A stretch of DNA of 7,309 nt from an uncultured Cocleimonas sp. (GCA_938041705.1 CALISP010000085.1:1-7309); one strand, 5' to 3'. Positions 1 to 5,990 are shown, numbered from the stretch's first letter. The notes: generated by a model from the letters alone, not told the origin. Numbers and translations: made by a program.

Positions 1-116
1 AAAATTGGCCAGAGGGAGCGAAACATCTCGGACAGATACGCATATTAGTCGGTGCTAATACTATTATTGGATTGGTGACAATAATAATTGCTACAGCAGG
101 AAGAAGCTGGTTCTAA
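1..116 (+). CDS. C-terminal end of a small integral membrane protein (partial; CopD-like?)
   Basis: An open frame enters from the left edge (first whole codon at 3) and stops at TAA 114-116, giving the last 37 residues of a protein. A polar stretch (NWPEGAKHLGQIR) is followed by one hydrophobic segment, roughly residues 14-32 of the fragment, rich in Ile, Leu, Val and Thr, and then a short GRSWF tail. The pattern of an Arg just before the helix, an Asn inside it and a Gly-Arg-aromatic end resembles the last membrane helix of small CopD-like or uncharacterised membrane proteins of Gammaproteobacteria. That resemblance is from memory and is weak. The gene converges with rhlB, and the 153 bp between them hold two inverted repeats. 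The function cannot be stated from this fragment. Confidence 0.6.
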   Translation, partial: NWPEGAKHLGQIRILVGANTIIGLVTIIIATAGRSWF

Positions 117-146
117 ATAGGAAAGAATGACACCCCCCTTCTTTAT

Positions 147-187
147 GGGAATATCTGCATAAGGCTAAGATCTGGACCAATATTCCC
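147..187 (+). terminator. Possible terminator hairpin of the left-edge gene
   Basis: A perfect 8-bp inverted repeat, GGGAATAT (147-154) and ATATTCCC (180-187), is separated by 25 nt and followed by TTTT (188-191). It lies 30 bp after the stop codon of the plus-strand gene, where a terminator would be expected. The long loop, the A+T-rich stem and the short T run make it a weak candidate for intrinsic termination. Confidence 0.3.
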
Positions 188-207
188 TTTTGGAAATCTG
201 TCTACTA

Positions 208-237
208 CCTCTTTATCTTCTAGAGAGTCTAAAGAGG
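208..237 (-). terminator. Possible terminator hairpin downstream of rhlB
   Basis: A perfect 8-bp inverted repeat, CCTCTTTA (208-215) and TAAAGAGG (230-237), with a 14-nt loop, begins 32 bp after the rhlB stop codon on the minus strand. No T run follows it in either direction, so it may stabilise the mRNA 3' end rather than terminate transcription. The call rests on position and symmetry only. Confidence 0.3.
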
Positions 238-269
238 CATCTAGTTAATATATGTATTTGAGTAAGTAA

Positions 270-1619
270 TTAACCAGCTTTAGGCTTGTTTGAGTGACTA
301 GGCTTTTTACCCTTATATCCACCACCTTTAGGCTTTCCAGAAAATTTCTTTCCTCCGTTTCCACCTCCAGGTTTACCACCTTTAGAATTAGGTCTTTGTG
401 GTACTCGATCACGAGTAATTCGTTTCCGAGGTTTTAAATCCTGTGCGAGTAGCTCAGAAGTCACACTTGCCATTGGCACAGACATACCTATGTATTGCTC
501 AATTTCAGGTAGATAGAACGCCGTATCTTCGCAAGCAAAACTATGCGCTTCACCAGAAGCTCCTGCACGTGCAGTTCGACCTATTCTATGAACATAATCC
601 TCTGCTATTTGTGGTAAATCGAAGTTGAATACATGCGTTACATCATCAATGTGTAAACCACGAGCGGCAACATCAGTAGCAATCAATACTTGGTGCTTAC
701 CATTACCAAATTCTTGGAGTAATTGTTGACGTTTGTTTTGACGAACATCGCCGGATATCAATACCGCTTGAATATCATTGCCACGTAAAAAATCATCAAT
801 GGTTTCTGCATTACGTTTAGTATTTACAAATACAATCGCACGTTGCGGTTCAAGTGTTTGAATCAAGCCTATCAGTAAAGGTACTTTCTCATCGTTTGAT
901 GGATAGTAAACAGATTGTGCAATTTTCTTAGTATTTACTGCTTCTGCTTTTACTTCTAATTTTTGCGGTTGATTCATATGCTCGTAAGAAAGCTCCATCA
1001 CTCGGTGTGAGAGTGTTGCAGAAAACATCATACTTAAACGATTTTCAGGATTTGGTAGTCGTCTTAATAAAAAACGAATATCTTGAATGAAGCCCAAGTC
1101 CAACATACGGTCAGCCTCATCTAAAACCAAGCCTTGGCATTCGTGTAAGCTAAATACTTTCTTTTTCCAATAATCGATTATTCGACCTGGTGTACCAATC
1201 AGAACATCGGCACCCGCCTCAATCGCTTTTTGTTGTTTGTCGTAACCCGTCCCGCCGTAAGCTAAGGCAATCTTAAGCTCTGTATTTTTGCCTAGTACTT
1301 CTGCATCTTTAGCTATTTGAATGGCAAGTTCGCGCGTAGGAGCAAGAATAATGAAGCGCACTTGCGCTTGACCACGTTGTGTTAAATTTGGTTTAGGGTT
1401 CTTTATTAAATGCTGAAATGCCGCTAATAAAAAGGCTGCAGTTTTACCTGTTCCTGTTTGTGCTTGGCCTGCGATATCTTTACCCGTAAGACTAATCGGC
1501 AATGTCTTAGCTTGAATAGGTGTGCAAAATTCAAATCCTGCTTCGTCTATTGATGATTGTAATTCAGGAAGTAATGGGAGGTCCGAAAATCGAACATCGC
1601 TTAGGTGAGTTGTATCCAT
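270..1619 (-). CDS. rhlB: DEAD-box ATP-dependent RNA helicase RhlB
   Basis: This 449-residue protein carries the full DEAD-box set: Q motif (TPIQ 33-36), Walker A (AQTGTGKT 53-60), PTREL 94-98, GG 122-123, TPGR 143-146, DEAD 167-170, SAT 200-202, the ATDVAARG block 314-321 and HRIGRTAR 344-351. It follows E. coli RhlB closely at family-specific places: the THLSDVRFSD start, YGGTGYDKQ, DEADRMLDLGFIQDIR, YPSNDEK and DYVHRIGRTARAGASG. RhlB unwinds RNA using ATP and, in E. coli, works with RNase E and PNPase in the degradosome. The tail (about 394-449) is very rich in Lys, Arg and Gly, as expected for a non-specific RNA-binding extension, and is longer than in E. coli. The ATG at 1619 matches the E. 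coli start, but no clear Shine-Dalgarno is seen. It begins 39 bp after aroE, so it is probably co-transcribed with it. RhlE is a less likely alternative. Confidence 0.93.
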   Translation of the reverse strand: MDTTHLSDVRFSDLPLLPELQSSIDEAGFEFCTPIQAKTLPISLTGKDIAGQAQTGTGKTAAFLLAAFQHLIKNPKPNLTQRGQAQVRFIILAPTRELAIQIAKDAEVLGKNTELKIALAYGGTGYDKQQKAIEAGADVLIGTPGRIIDYWKKKVFSLHECQGLVLDEADRMLDLGFIQDIRFLLRRLPNPENRLSMMFSATLSHRVMELSYEHMNQPQKLEVKAEAVNTKKIAQSVYYPSNDEKVPLLIGLIQTLEPQRAIVFVNTKRNAETIDDFLRGNDIQAVLISGDVRQNKRQQLLQEFGNGKHQVLIATDVAARGLHIDDVTHVFNFDLPQIAEDYVHRIGRTARAGASGEAHSFACEDTAFYLPEIEQYIGMSVPMASVTSELLAQDLKPRKRITRDRVPQRPNSKGGKPGGGNGGKKFSGKPKGGGYKGKKPSHSNKPKAG

Positions 1620-1658
1620 TTTTAGTATCTTTATTAGAGTGTTCTTGTTTTTACAAGA

Positions 1659-2537
1659 CTATCCTAGCCACGAAATTCGCATCGCTTCTAGCACTGGTTT
1701 AGTGTCTGGCATTTTACCTCGCCAGATGGAAAATGATTCCGCTGCCTGTTCAACAAGCATCCCCAAACCATTCATAACTTTAGCAGCCCCATGATCCTCG
1801 CACCAATTTTCAAATGCAGTCGGTCTACCGCCATACATCATATCATAACAATGCACACCTGCGGCTAAACAGCTTTCAGGAATCGGAGGCATGATGCCTT
1901 GTAAACTTGCAGCTGTGCCGTTGATGATCAAATCAAATTCACCATCTATATCAGCGAAACCCCCACCCGATAATTCACATGGCATATCTGTTGATAATTG
2001 TATGGTCAGATTCTGCATATCAGCTGCCAACTCAATCGCACGTTCAGGCGTTCTATTAGCAATAAATATCTGCTTTGGCATTTGCATTAATAAGGGCTGC
2101 ATAACACCACGAACTGCGCCACCTGCACCTAAAAGTAAGATACGTTTGCCTTGAATCAGGCTTTGGTGATTTTCAACCAGATCACGCACTAGTCCTATTC
2201 CATCGGTGTTGGTACCGTAAATACTGCCGTCCTCTCTAAACACTAAGGTGTTTACAGCGCCTGCTTTTTTGGCATAGTCACTTATTTCATTATTTTCTTC
2301 ATTCGCTAACTCAAATGCTTCTTGTTTAAACGGAACAGTGACATTTAAACCTTTGCCATTACCTTGACGGAATGCTTCAACTGTTTCTTTGAACTCATCG
2401 ATTGGAGACAACAATGTCTCATACATCAATTGCTCATCAGCTTGCTGTGCAAAAAAAGAGTGTATCTGTGGCGATTTACTATGAGCAATTGGGTTACCAA
2501 TTACAGCGTATTTATCCATTTTTTCGTTTAATTCCAT
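1659..2537 (-). CDS. aroE: Shikimate dehydrogenase (NADP+) AroE
   Basis: AroE reversibly reduces 3-dehydroshikimate to shikimate with NADPH, the fourth step of chorismate and aromatic amino-acid synthesis, in the cytoplasm. The 292-residue product has the substrate-binding SKSP (20-23), the NVTVPFK block (65-71) with catalytic Lys71, NTDG (110-113) with catalytic Asp112, the nucleotide-binding GAGGA (137-141), NRT with a nearby Arg (161-166) that reads the NADP phosphate, and NGLGMLVEQAA (256-266). These match AroE rather than the YdiB or Ael1 paralogues. E. coli AroE has 272 residues; the extra length lies mostly in a Gly/Asp-rich stretch near 182-200, the C-terminus and the N-terminus. The start is uncertain. 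ATG 2537 directly follows an in-frame TAG, while ATG 2519 (residue 7, MDKYAVIGNP) fits the usual AroE start better; neither has a well-spaced Shine-Dalgarno (AAGGA lies 14 nt before the first). Confidence 0.95.
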   Translation of the reverse strand: MELNEKMDKYAVIGNPIAHSKSPQIHSFFAQQADEQLMYETLLSPIDEFKETVEAFRQGNGKGLNVTVPFKQEAFELANEENNEISDYAKKAGAVNTLVFREDGSIYGTNTDGIGLVRDLVENHQSLIQGKRILLLGAGGAVRGVMQPLLMQMPKQIFIANRTPERAIELAADMQNLTIQLSTDMPCELSGGGFADIDGEFDLIINGTAASLQGIMPPIPESCLAAGVHCYDMMYGGRPTAFENWCEDHGAAKVMNGLGMLVEQAAESFSIWRGKMPDTKPVLEAMRISWLG

Positions 2538-2578
2538 CTACTCGTGTTACATCCTTTTTAGACTTATGTTTACGTTTG

Positions 2579-2649
2579 AAAAGACACTCCCCTACTTTTG
2601 ATTGTTTTTAGGTTAATTAAACCTATCAAAAGTGGGGGCGGTGTCTTTT
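2579..2649. repeat. 71-nt near-perfect palindrome between hemB and aroE (terminator or palindromic repeat unit)
   Basis: The outer arms AAAAGACAC (2579-2587) and GTGTCTTTT (2641-2649) pair perfectly. The middle arms ACTTTTGAT (2594-2602) and ATCAAAAGT (2625-2633) do the same. Between them CCCC (2589-2592) pairs with GGGG (2635-2638), leaving only wobbles and one bulged C. An inner TAGGTT/AACCTA stem (2609-2614 and 2620-2625) with an AATT loop can extend the structure, competing for A2625. It starts 57 bp after the hemB stop, and on the minus strand the stem ends in TCTTTT, so it may terminate hemB transcription. It is much longer than a usual terminator, and its G-rich GGTGTCTTTT end resembles palindromic repeats linked to REP-associated transposases; that comparison is from memory. 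Confidence 0.65.
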
Positions 2650-2706
2650 AAAAATAGTGTTTTGTTAAAATAGTGAATTTGTTATTGTTGAAAATTACTA
2701 AGTCTA

Positions 2707-3714
2707 TTAAGTTTCTTTTAGCCATTTAGCTGCATCTTTAGAAAAGTAAGTCAAAATACCATCCGCACCCGCGCGCTTCATTGCAATAAGAGATTCCATC
2801 ACGACTTCTTTCTCATCAAGCCAACCATTTTGCGCAGCAGCTTTTATCATCGCGTATTCTCCGCTTACCTGATAGACATAAGTGGGCGCTTTAAACTCAT
2901 CTTTGACTCTACGAACAATATCCAAATAAGGCATACCAGGTTTAATCATCACCATATCTGCGCCTTCTTGTAAATCTAGAGCGACTTCATATAACGCTTC
3001 ATCGCTGTTTGCTGGGTCTTGCTGATAACTGTATTTGTTTCCACCACCAAGGTTTCCTGAGGAACCTACCGCATCACGAAATGGACCATAAAAGCTCGAA
3101 GCATATTTAGCAGAATATGCCAAAATACGAGTATTAATATGACCTGCTGATTCCAAAGCTGCACGAATACTTCCTATACGTCCATCCATCATGTCTGAAG
3201 GCCCAAGTACATCTGCTCCTGCATCAGCATGGGATACCGATTGTTTTACTAAAACTTCAACGGTTTCCTCGTTGACTATATAACCATCACTATTCATCAG
3301 ACCGTCTTGACCATGAATAGTATAAGGGTCTAATGCCACATCAGTCATAACACCAATATTCGGCACGGCTGTTTTAATAGCACGAATCGCTCGTTGAGCT
3401 AAACCATCAGGATTATAAGCCTCTTCTGCCAATTCAGATTTATTAGAATCTCCAACCACAGGAAAAAGTGTCATCATTGGTATTCCCAAATCCGCACATT
3501 CCTGAGCTTCTTTAACCAATAAATCAATTGATAAGCGATAAACATCAGGCATTGATTCTATTGCTTCGCGTTTATTTTCGCCTTCAATAACAAACACTGG
3601 AAAAATAAAATCATTAACCGTTAAAACGTTTTCACGCATCAAACGGCGAGAAAAATCGTCTTTTCTCATACGTCTCATTCTTGCATGAGGAAATGAACTT
3701 GGAGTTATTGGCAT
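2707..3714 (-). CDS. hemB: Porphobilinogen synthase (delta-aminolevulinic acid dehydratase) HemB, Mg2+ type
   Basis: HemB condenses two 5-aminolevulinate molecules into porphobilinogen, an early step of haem, sirohaem and cobalamin synthesis. The 335-residue product carries both Schiff-base lysines, Lys203 in YSAKYAS and Lys258 in MIKPGMPYLD. Other family blocks are RMRKDDFSRRLMREN (14-28), APSDMMDGRI-like GPSDMMDGRI (171-180), YGPFRDAVGS (209-218) and YQVSGEYAM (281-289). At 125-135 it reads DVALDPYTIHG, as in Pseudomonas HemB, rather than the three-cysteine zinc site of the E. coli and human enzymes, so catalysis should not need Zn2+. I chose ATG 3714: MPITPSSFPHARMRR aligns with known N-termini and a GAG lies 9 nt upstream. 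The frame extends to a TTG at 3768, but those extra 18 residues are not family-like. A TATTAT box (minus strand, 3735-3740) lacks a clear -35. Confidence 0.96.
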   Translation of the reverse strand: MPITPSSFPHARMRRMRKDDFSRRLMRENVLTVNDFIFPVFVIEGENKREAIESMPDVYRLSIDLLVKEAQECADLGIPMMTLFPVVGDSNKSELAEEAYNPDGLAQRAIRAIKTAVPNIGVMTDVALDPYTIHGQDGLMNSDGYIVNEETVEVLVKQSVSHADAGADVLGPSDMMDGRIGSIRAALESAGHINTRILAYSAKYASSFYGPFRDAVGSSGNLGGGNKYSYQQDPANSDEALYEVALDLQEGADMVMIKPGMPYLDIVRRVKDEFKAPTYVYQVSGEYAMIKAAAQNGWLDEKEVVMESLIAMKRAGADGILTYFSKDAAKWLKET

Positions 3715-3861
3715 TGGATAGTTCTCACATAAAAATAATAGCGGGCTGTTCTTTAAATAAACTATCAATTATTAAAGGTAATTTATTCCGAGGATTAAGC
3801 CATAGCTAAAGAAAATTGCAAACTTGTTACTTTCTTAAAAAATACAACTACCTAACAAAAC

Positions 3862-4338
3862 TTACTGCATAGTTTGTGGCGCGCTGTGAGTAATCAAAGG
3901 ATCATTCTCAATCGCTTCGTTTTCAGTATAGGGTGGTAATGATGAATGATGCATCATCATGCGCCAGCCATTCTCTTGTCGAATATAGATGTTTGTAGCT
4001 ATCACTAGAGAAGTTTCTGTATCAAGTTGGTGATCTGCGGCAATGCGTTCCGCCACGACATGAATCGCAGTATTACCAACCTCATTACCTTCAATCGATT
4101 GATGTAATACTTCCGGATAGAAAGCAGGCTCATCAAGCGAGACTAAAATCTTATCCCAACTTTTCAATACATCAATGCGACCAATAATCGGCATCGAATT
4201 AGGATGAATACAACTGACATTATCATCTGCCATTAGAGCATGCATTAGATCAACATCCCCCATTTCAAAGGCTGAATAAAAGGCTGACTCAGCCTCTTCG
4301 GATGTTTTGAAATAGAAATTACTAGATTCATTTGTCAT
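3862..4338 (-). CDS. NTF2/SnoaL-like fold protein of unknown function
   Basis: This 158-residue soluble protein has no signal peptide or membrane segment. Its pattern fits the SnoaL_3/DUF4440 branch of the NTF2-like superfamily. An N-terminal helical part (about 12-37, EEAESAFYSAFEMGDVDLM) leads to DDNVSCIHPNSMPIIGR (38-54) with the typical His-Pro and Gly-Arg, then a VLKSWDKIL helix (57-65), and beta strands around 74-80, 89-101 and 111-120. It ends in GWRMMMHHSS (124-133), the usual Trp-Arg ... His-His-x-Ser ending of these domains. Such folds serve as small enzymes, ligand binders or dimer modules, so a substrate cannot be assigned. Roughly 20 further residues form a polar, probably disordered tail. 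The gene stands alone between exbD (240 bp upstream) and hemB (147 bp downstream). No strong Shine-Dalgarno precedes ATG 4338. Confidence 0.8.
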   Translation of the reverse strand: MTNESSNFYFKTSEEAESAFYSAFEMGDVDLMHALMADDNVSCIHPNSMPIIGRIDVLKSWDKILVSLDEPAFYPEVLHQSIEGNEVGNTAIHVVAERIAADHQLDTETSLVIATNIYIRQENGWRMMMHHSSLPPYTENEAIENDPLITHSAPQTMQ

Positions 4339-4405
4339 AGATAAAAATATAACGCAGTTGTAGCCTGCAAGCTATAAGCCATAGTGATTTATTAGGGTTT
4401 TATTT

Positions 4406-4435
4406 TATATAATGATGTAAATCTGATGTTATGAA
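4406..4435 (-). promoter_or_regulatory. Weak sigma70-like promoter candidate for the NTF2-like gene
   Basis: On the minus strand TTCATA (4430-4435) and TATATA (4406-4411) are 18 bp apart, each matching the -35 and -10 consensus at four of six positions. The -10 lies about 70 bp before the start codon of the NTF2-like gene, in the most A+T-rich part of the 240-bp gap. Chance matches are common in such sequence. A perfect TATAAT also exists on the plus strand (4408-4413), but it has no -35 and no gene after it. Confidence 0.2.
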
Positions 4436-4465
4436 GAATTGCTTAGAAATATTGAGAATGAAGTT

Positions 4466-4520
4466 TATACATTACCACCGCTGTTTGCTAAGAAACAGCG
4501 GCTAAGGAAGGTAATGTATA
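4466..4520. repeat. Two-tier 55-nt inverted repeat after exbD
   Basis: The outer arms TATACATTACC (4466-4476) and GGTAATGTATA (4510-4520) pair over 11 bp. The inner arms CCGCTGTTT (4478-4486) and AAACAGCGG (4493-4501) pair over 9 bp around a 6-nt loop. The two stems are separated by one unpaired base on the left and eight (4502-4509) on the right. The element starts 59 bp after the exbD stop on the minus strand. It has no T run on either side, so it is not a classic intrinsic terminator. It could protect the exbB-exbD mRNA end, belong to a small RNA, or be a dispersed repeat. Confidence 0.6.
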
Positions 4521-4578
4521 GTTTTCAGGGTAATCGTAAATCTATGATCTTTAAATCTGTGCTTTGGATATTTCTAGC

Positions 4579-5001
4579 TTACTTCCCAGATTGAGAAGTG
4601 GCCATTGAGAAATTTGTTAGCCCCAAACGGCCTGCTATATCCATTGCTGTAACAACTGTTTGATAGTTCGTCGCAGCATCTGCACTAATGATTAGTGGCG
4701 GTGACTTCTCTCCACGTTCATTTAATGCTTGAGACATTGCTCTAAATAACGTCTCAGGCTTGTTATTCAACACTTCACGACCATCAACAAAGTACTTTCC
4801 TTTGGCATCAATGATGATTTCCATTGGTTTCTTTAAAGGTGCCGCAGCAGCATTTTGTGTAGTAGGAAGGTTTATATTTATTTTTGCATCTTTATCGAAT
4901 GTGGTGGTTACCATAAAGAATATCAGTAACAAAAACACAACATCGATCAAGGGCGTTAGATTAACGTCTACCTCGTCGCTAATGTTTTTGCGAAAATTCA
5001 T
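4579..5001 (-). CDS. exbD: ExbD/TolR family biopolymer transport protein
   Basis: ExbD is the single-pass partner of ExbB in proton-driven inner-membrane motors that power outer-membrane processes. The 140-residue product has the classic layout: a short cytoplasmic N-terminus ending in VDVNLTPLID, one membrane helix (about 16-34, PLIDVVFLLLIFFMVTTTF) containing the proton-carrying Asp20, and a periplasmic domain. INLPTT (43-48) follows the helix, and the C-terminal half has IISADAATNYQTVV (104-117) and GRLGLTNFSMAT (124-135), both typical of ExbD/TolR folds. The start codon overlaps the exbB stop in ATGA (4998-5001), and AGGTGG lies upstream inside exbB, which suggests translational coupling and a fixed subunit ratio. 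No tonB-like gene is nearby, so the energised partner is unknown. The poly-Ala/Pro linker (51-59) after the helix fits a flexible periplasmic tether. TolR is less likely because no tolA/tolB/pal follows. Confidence 0.9.
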   Translation of the reverse strand: MNFRKNISDEVDVNLTPLIDVVFLLLIFFMVTTTFDKDAKININLPTTQNAAAAPLKKPMEIIIDAKGKYFVDGREVLNNKPETLFRAMSQALNERGEKSPPLIISADAATNYQTVVTAMDIAGRLGLTNFSMATSQSGK

Positions 5002-5687
5002 GCTAACCCACCTGCAGTAGCTTTAGCTCGTGGCATTGGCGGACGTTTTGCCTTAGCAGATTCGGCTGGTCTACGAGCTGGAGCTGGCATATTCACTATT
5101 TCAAGAAGTTTAACCGCTTCTTTTTCCATATCCACTGCAAAATCATTTATCTTACCGCGAAAATAGCGATGAAAAATCAATGCAGGTACAGCAATTGAAA
5201 TACCAAATGCAGTTGTTACTAAGGCCTGAGAAATACCACCCGCTAGATCAGCAGGATTACCTACTCCACCTGCTTGAAGCATTTGATTGAAAACTACAAT
5301 CATACCGACTACTGTTCCTAACAATCCTAACAGCGGAGCGATAGCAGCAATTGTGCCTAAAGTAGTCATGTATTTATCCATTTTGTGGATAGCGTGACGT
5401 CCAGCTTCTTCGATGCTTTCTTTCATTAGATGACGAGGTTGTCCAACGGTCGCTAAACCTGCCGCTAAAACACTGCCAAGCAATGAACCATCACGAACCT
5501 GTTGGATATGACCCGGGGTCATTTTTCCAGAACGCGCAAGCTTCTGTGCTTTTTCAGCAAGACCTTCAGGTAATACCTTACTTTTCTTCAGATTCATGAA
5601 TAAAGCTAGTATTACTGCAATTGCGACTAATGAACTTAACACTAATGGGATCATTAACCATCCACCAGCTTGAAAAAATGTATCCAT
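4998..5687 (-). CDS. exbB: ExbB family (MotA/TolQ/ExbB) proton channel protein
   Basis: ExbB forms the multimeric inner-membrane channel around an ExbD dimer and uses the proton gradient to do mechanical work. The 229-residue product has three membrane helices, about 9-31, 112-137 and 155-177, with a cytoplasmic loop between the first two. Family signatures are GTIAAIAPLLGLLGTVVGMI (111-130) and GGISQALVTTAFGISIAVPA (150-169), with polar Thr125, Thr158 and Thr159 lining the likely channel. At the position of E. coli ExbB Glu176 (GIAEAL) this protein has Gln154 (GISQAL). The sequence resembles the ExbB paralogue that sits near msbA/lpxK in pseudomonads more than the tonB-linked one (recalled, not searched). 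The C-terminus (201-229) is rich in Pro, Ala, Arg and Lys. An AGGGGA ribosome binding site (5697-5702) lies 9 nt before ATG 5687. It forms an operon with exbD. Confidence 0.9.
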   Translation of the reverse strand: MDTFFQAGGWLMIPLVLSSLVAIAVILALFMNLKKSKVLPEGLAEKAQKLARSGKMTPGHIQQVRDGSLLGSVLAAGLATVGQPRHLMKESIEEAGRHAIHKMDKYMTTLGTIAAIAPLLGLLGTVVGMIVVFNQMLQAGGVGNPADLAGGISQALVTTAFGISIAVPALIFHRYFRGKINDFAVDMEKEAVKLLEIVNMPAPARRPAESAKAKRPPMPRAKATAGGLA

Positions 5688-5700
5688 GTTCTAGTTTCCC

Positions 5701-5811
5701 CTATGAAAATAGTTTTATCATTATTATTCTTTGCTGAAGATACAATGCTTTACCTAAACTCCAGCTTAACAAAGCCATAATCATCAATAAAAAGCTTGTA
5801 ATTAACATCAT
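5701..5811 (-). CDS. Possible 36-residue single-pass membrane peptide upstream of exbB
   Basis: Two tandem ATG codons (5811 and 5808) open a 36-codon frame that starts MMLITSFLLMIMALLSWSLG, a hydrophobic segment long enough to span a membrane, followed by a polar and basic KALYLQQR stretch. The stop codon TAG (5701-5703) overlaps the AGGGGA ribosome binding site of exbB, a layout that would allow translation of this frame to affect exbB expression. Its LLSWSL...LYLQQR pattern also loosely resembles the first helix of ExbB/TolQ-type proteins, so a decayed fragment is possible. Against it: no good Shine-Dalgarno precedes the start, and A+T-rich DNA often gives hydrophobic short frames by chance. 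I recognise no family. Confidence 0.25.
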   Translation of the reverse strand: MMLITSFLLMIMALLSWSLGKALYLQQRIIMIKLFS

Positions 5812-5978
5812 TAACTTTTAACACCTGAAGTTTCATATTTTACTACTTTTTTAGCGCGGGAGTAATTAGCTAAGCATTAACAATTTACATGATAGTATTT
5901 CGTTGTAGTTTATAAAAACCTCAACTATTCATAACGACTAAAATAATAACAACTACACTTATTAAAATTAAAAAATTT

Positions 5979-5983
5979 AAGGA
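5979..5983 (+). promoter_or_regulatory. Ribosome binding site of the LplT-like gene
   Basis: AAGGA (5979-5983) is followed by 7 nt (AACCTGC) and then the ATG at 5991. This is the best Shine-Dalgarno in the window and fixes the start of the plus-strand gene, whose stop codon lies outside the window. Confidence 0.8.
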
Positions 5984-5990
5984 AACCTGC

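Larger units (their letters stand above)
5688..5990. other. Divergent intergenic region between exbB and the LplT-like gene
   Basis: This 303-bp A+T-rich stretch separates two outward-facing genes and should contain both promoters. I see no convincing pair of sigma70 boxes. On the plus strand TTTACA (5884-5889) and TATAAA (5911-5916) are 21 bp apart, which is too far, and TAAAAT (5939-5944) lacks a -35. On the minus strand TAAAAT, just before the ATG of a 28-codon frame at 5836, also lacks a -35. No long inverted repeat or operator-like palindrome stands out. The exbB-proximal part contains the short membrane ORF listed separately. Confidence 0.5.

Noticed and set aside
1643..1658. TCTTGT/ACAAGA hairpin between aroE and rhlB
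   Set aside because: A 6-bp A+T-rich stem with a 4-nt loop and no T run after it is too weak for a terminator. The 39-bp gap fits co-transcription.
3715..3768. Longer HemB starting at TTG 3768 (18 extra residues)
   Set aside because: The extension MIVYLKNSPLLFLCENYP does not resemble HemB N-termini, uses a rare start and has no ribosome binding site. ATG 3714 fits known family members and has a GAG upstream.
3735..3768. hemB promoter from TTGATA (3763-3768) and TATTAT (3735-3740) on the minus strand
   Set aside because: The boxes are 22 bp apart, outside the usual 15-19 bp, and the resulting 5' leader would leave almost no room for the ribosome binding site.
3946..3957. 12-bp palindrome ATGATGCATCAT
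   Set aside because: It lies inside the NTF2-like gene and follows from the codons of its Met-Met-His-His run, so no regulatory role is needed to explain it.
4466..4520. Integron attC site or CRISPR-like repeat
   Set aside because: The bulged hairpin lacks the conserved attC ends (RYYYAAC and GTTRRRY), there is no cassette array or integrase, and the element is present only once here.
4430..4578. Small plus-strand frames of 24-26 codons in the gap after exbD
   Set aside because: They have no ribosome binding site, domain or consistent composition, and they run through the inverted repeat.
443..5020. Plus-strand open frames opposite rhlB, aroE and exbD (443-628, 1520-1702, 1891-2154, 2402-2611, 4760-5020)
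   Set aside because: They lie mostly antisense to strongly supported genes, have low-complexity or Cys/Ser/Ile-rich products and show no domain signature. They are shadows of the real coding strand.
5750..5836. 28-codon minus-strand frame (MKLQVLKVND...) upstream of exbB
   Set aside because: It has no Shine-Dalgarno, no recognisable domain and no membrane segment, and it overlaps the hydrophobic 36-codon frame in another phase. A frame of this length is expected by chance.
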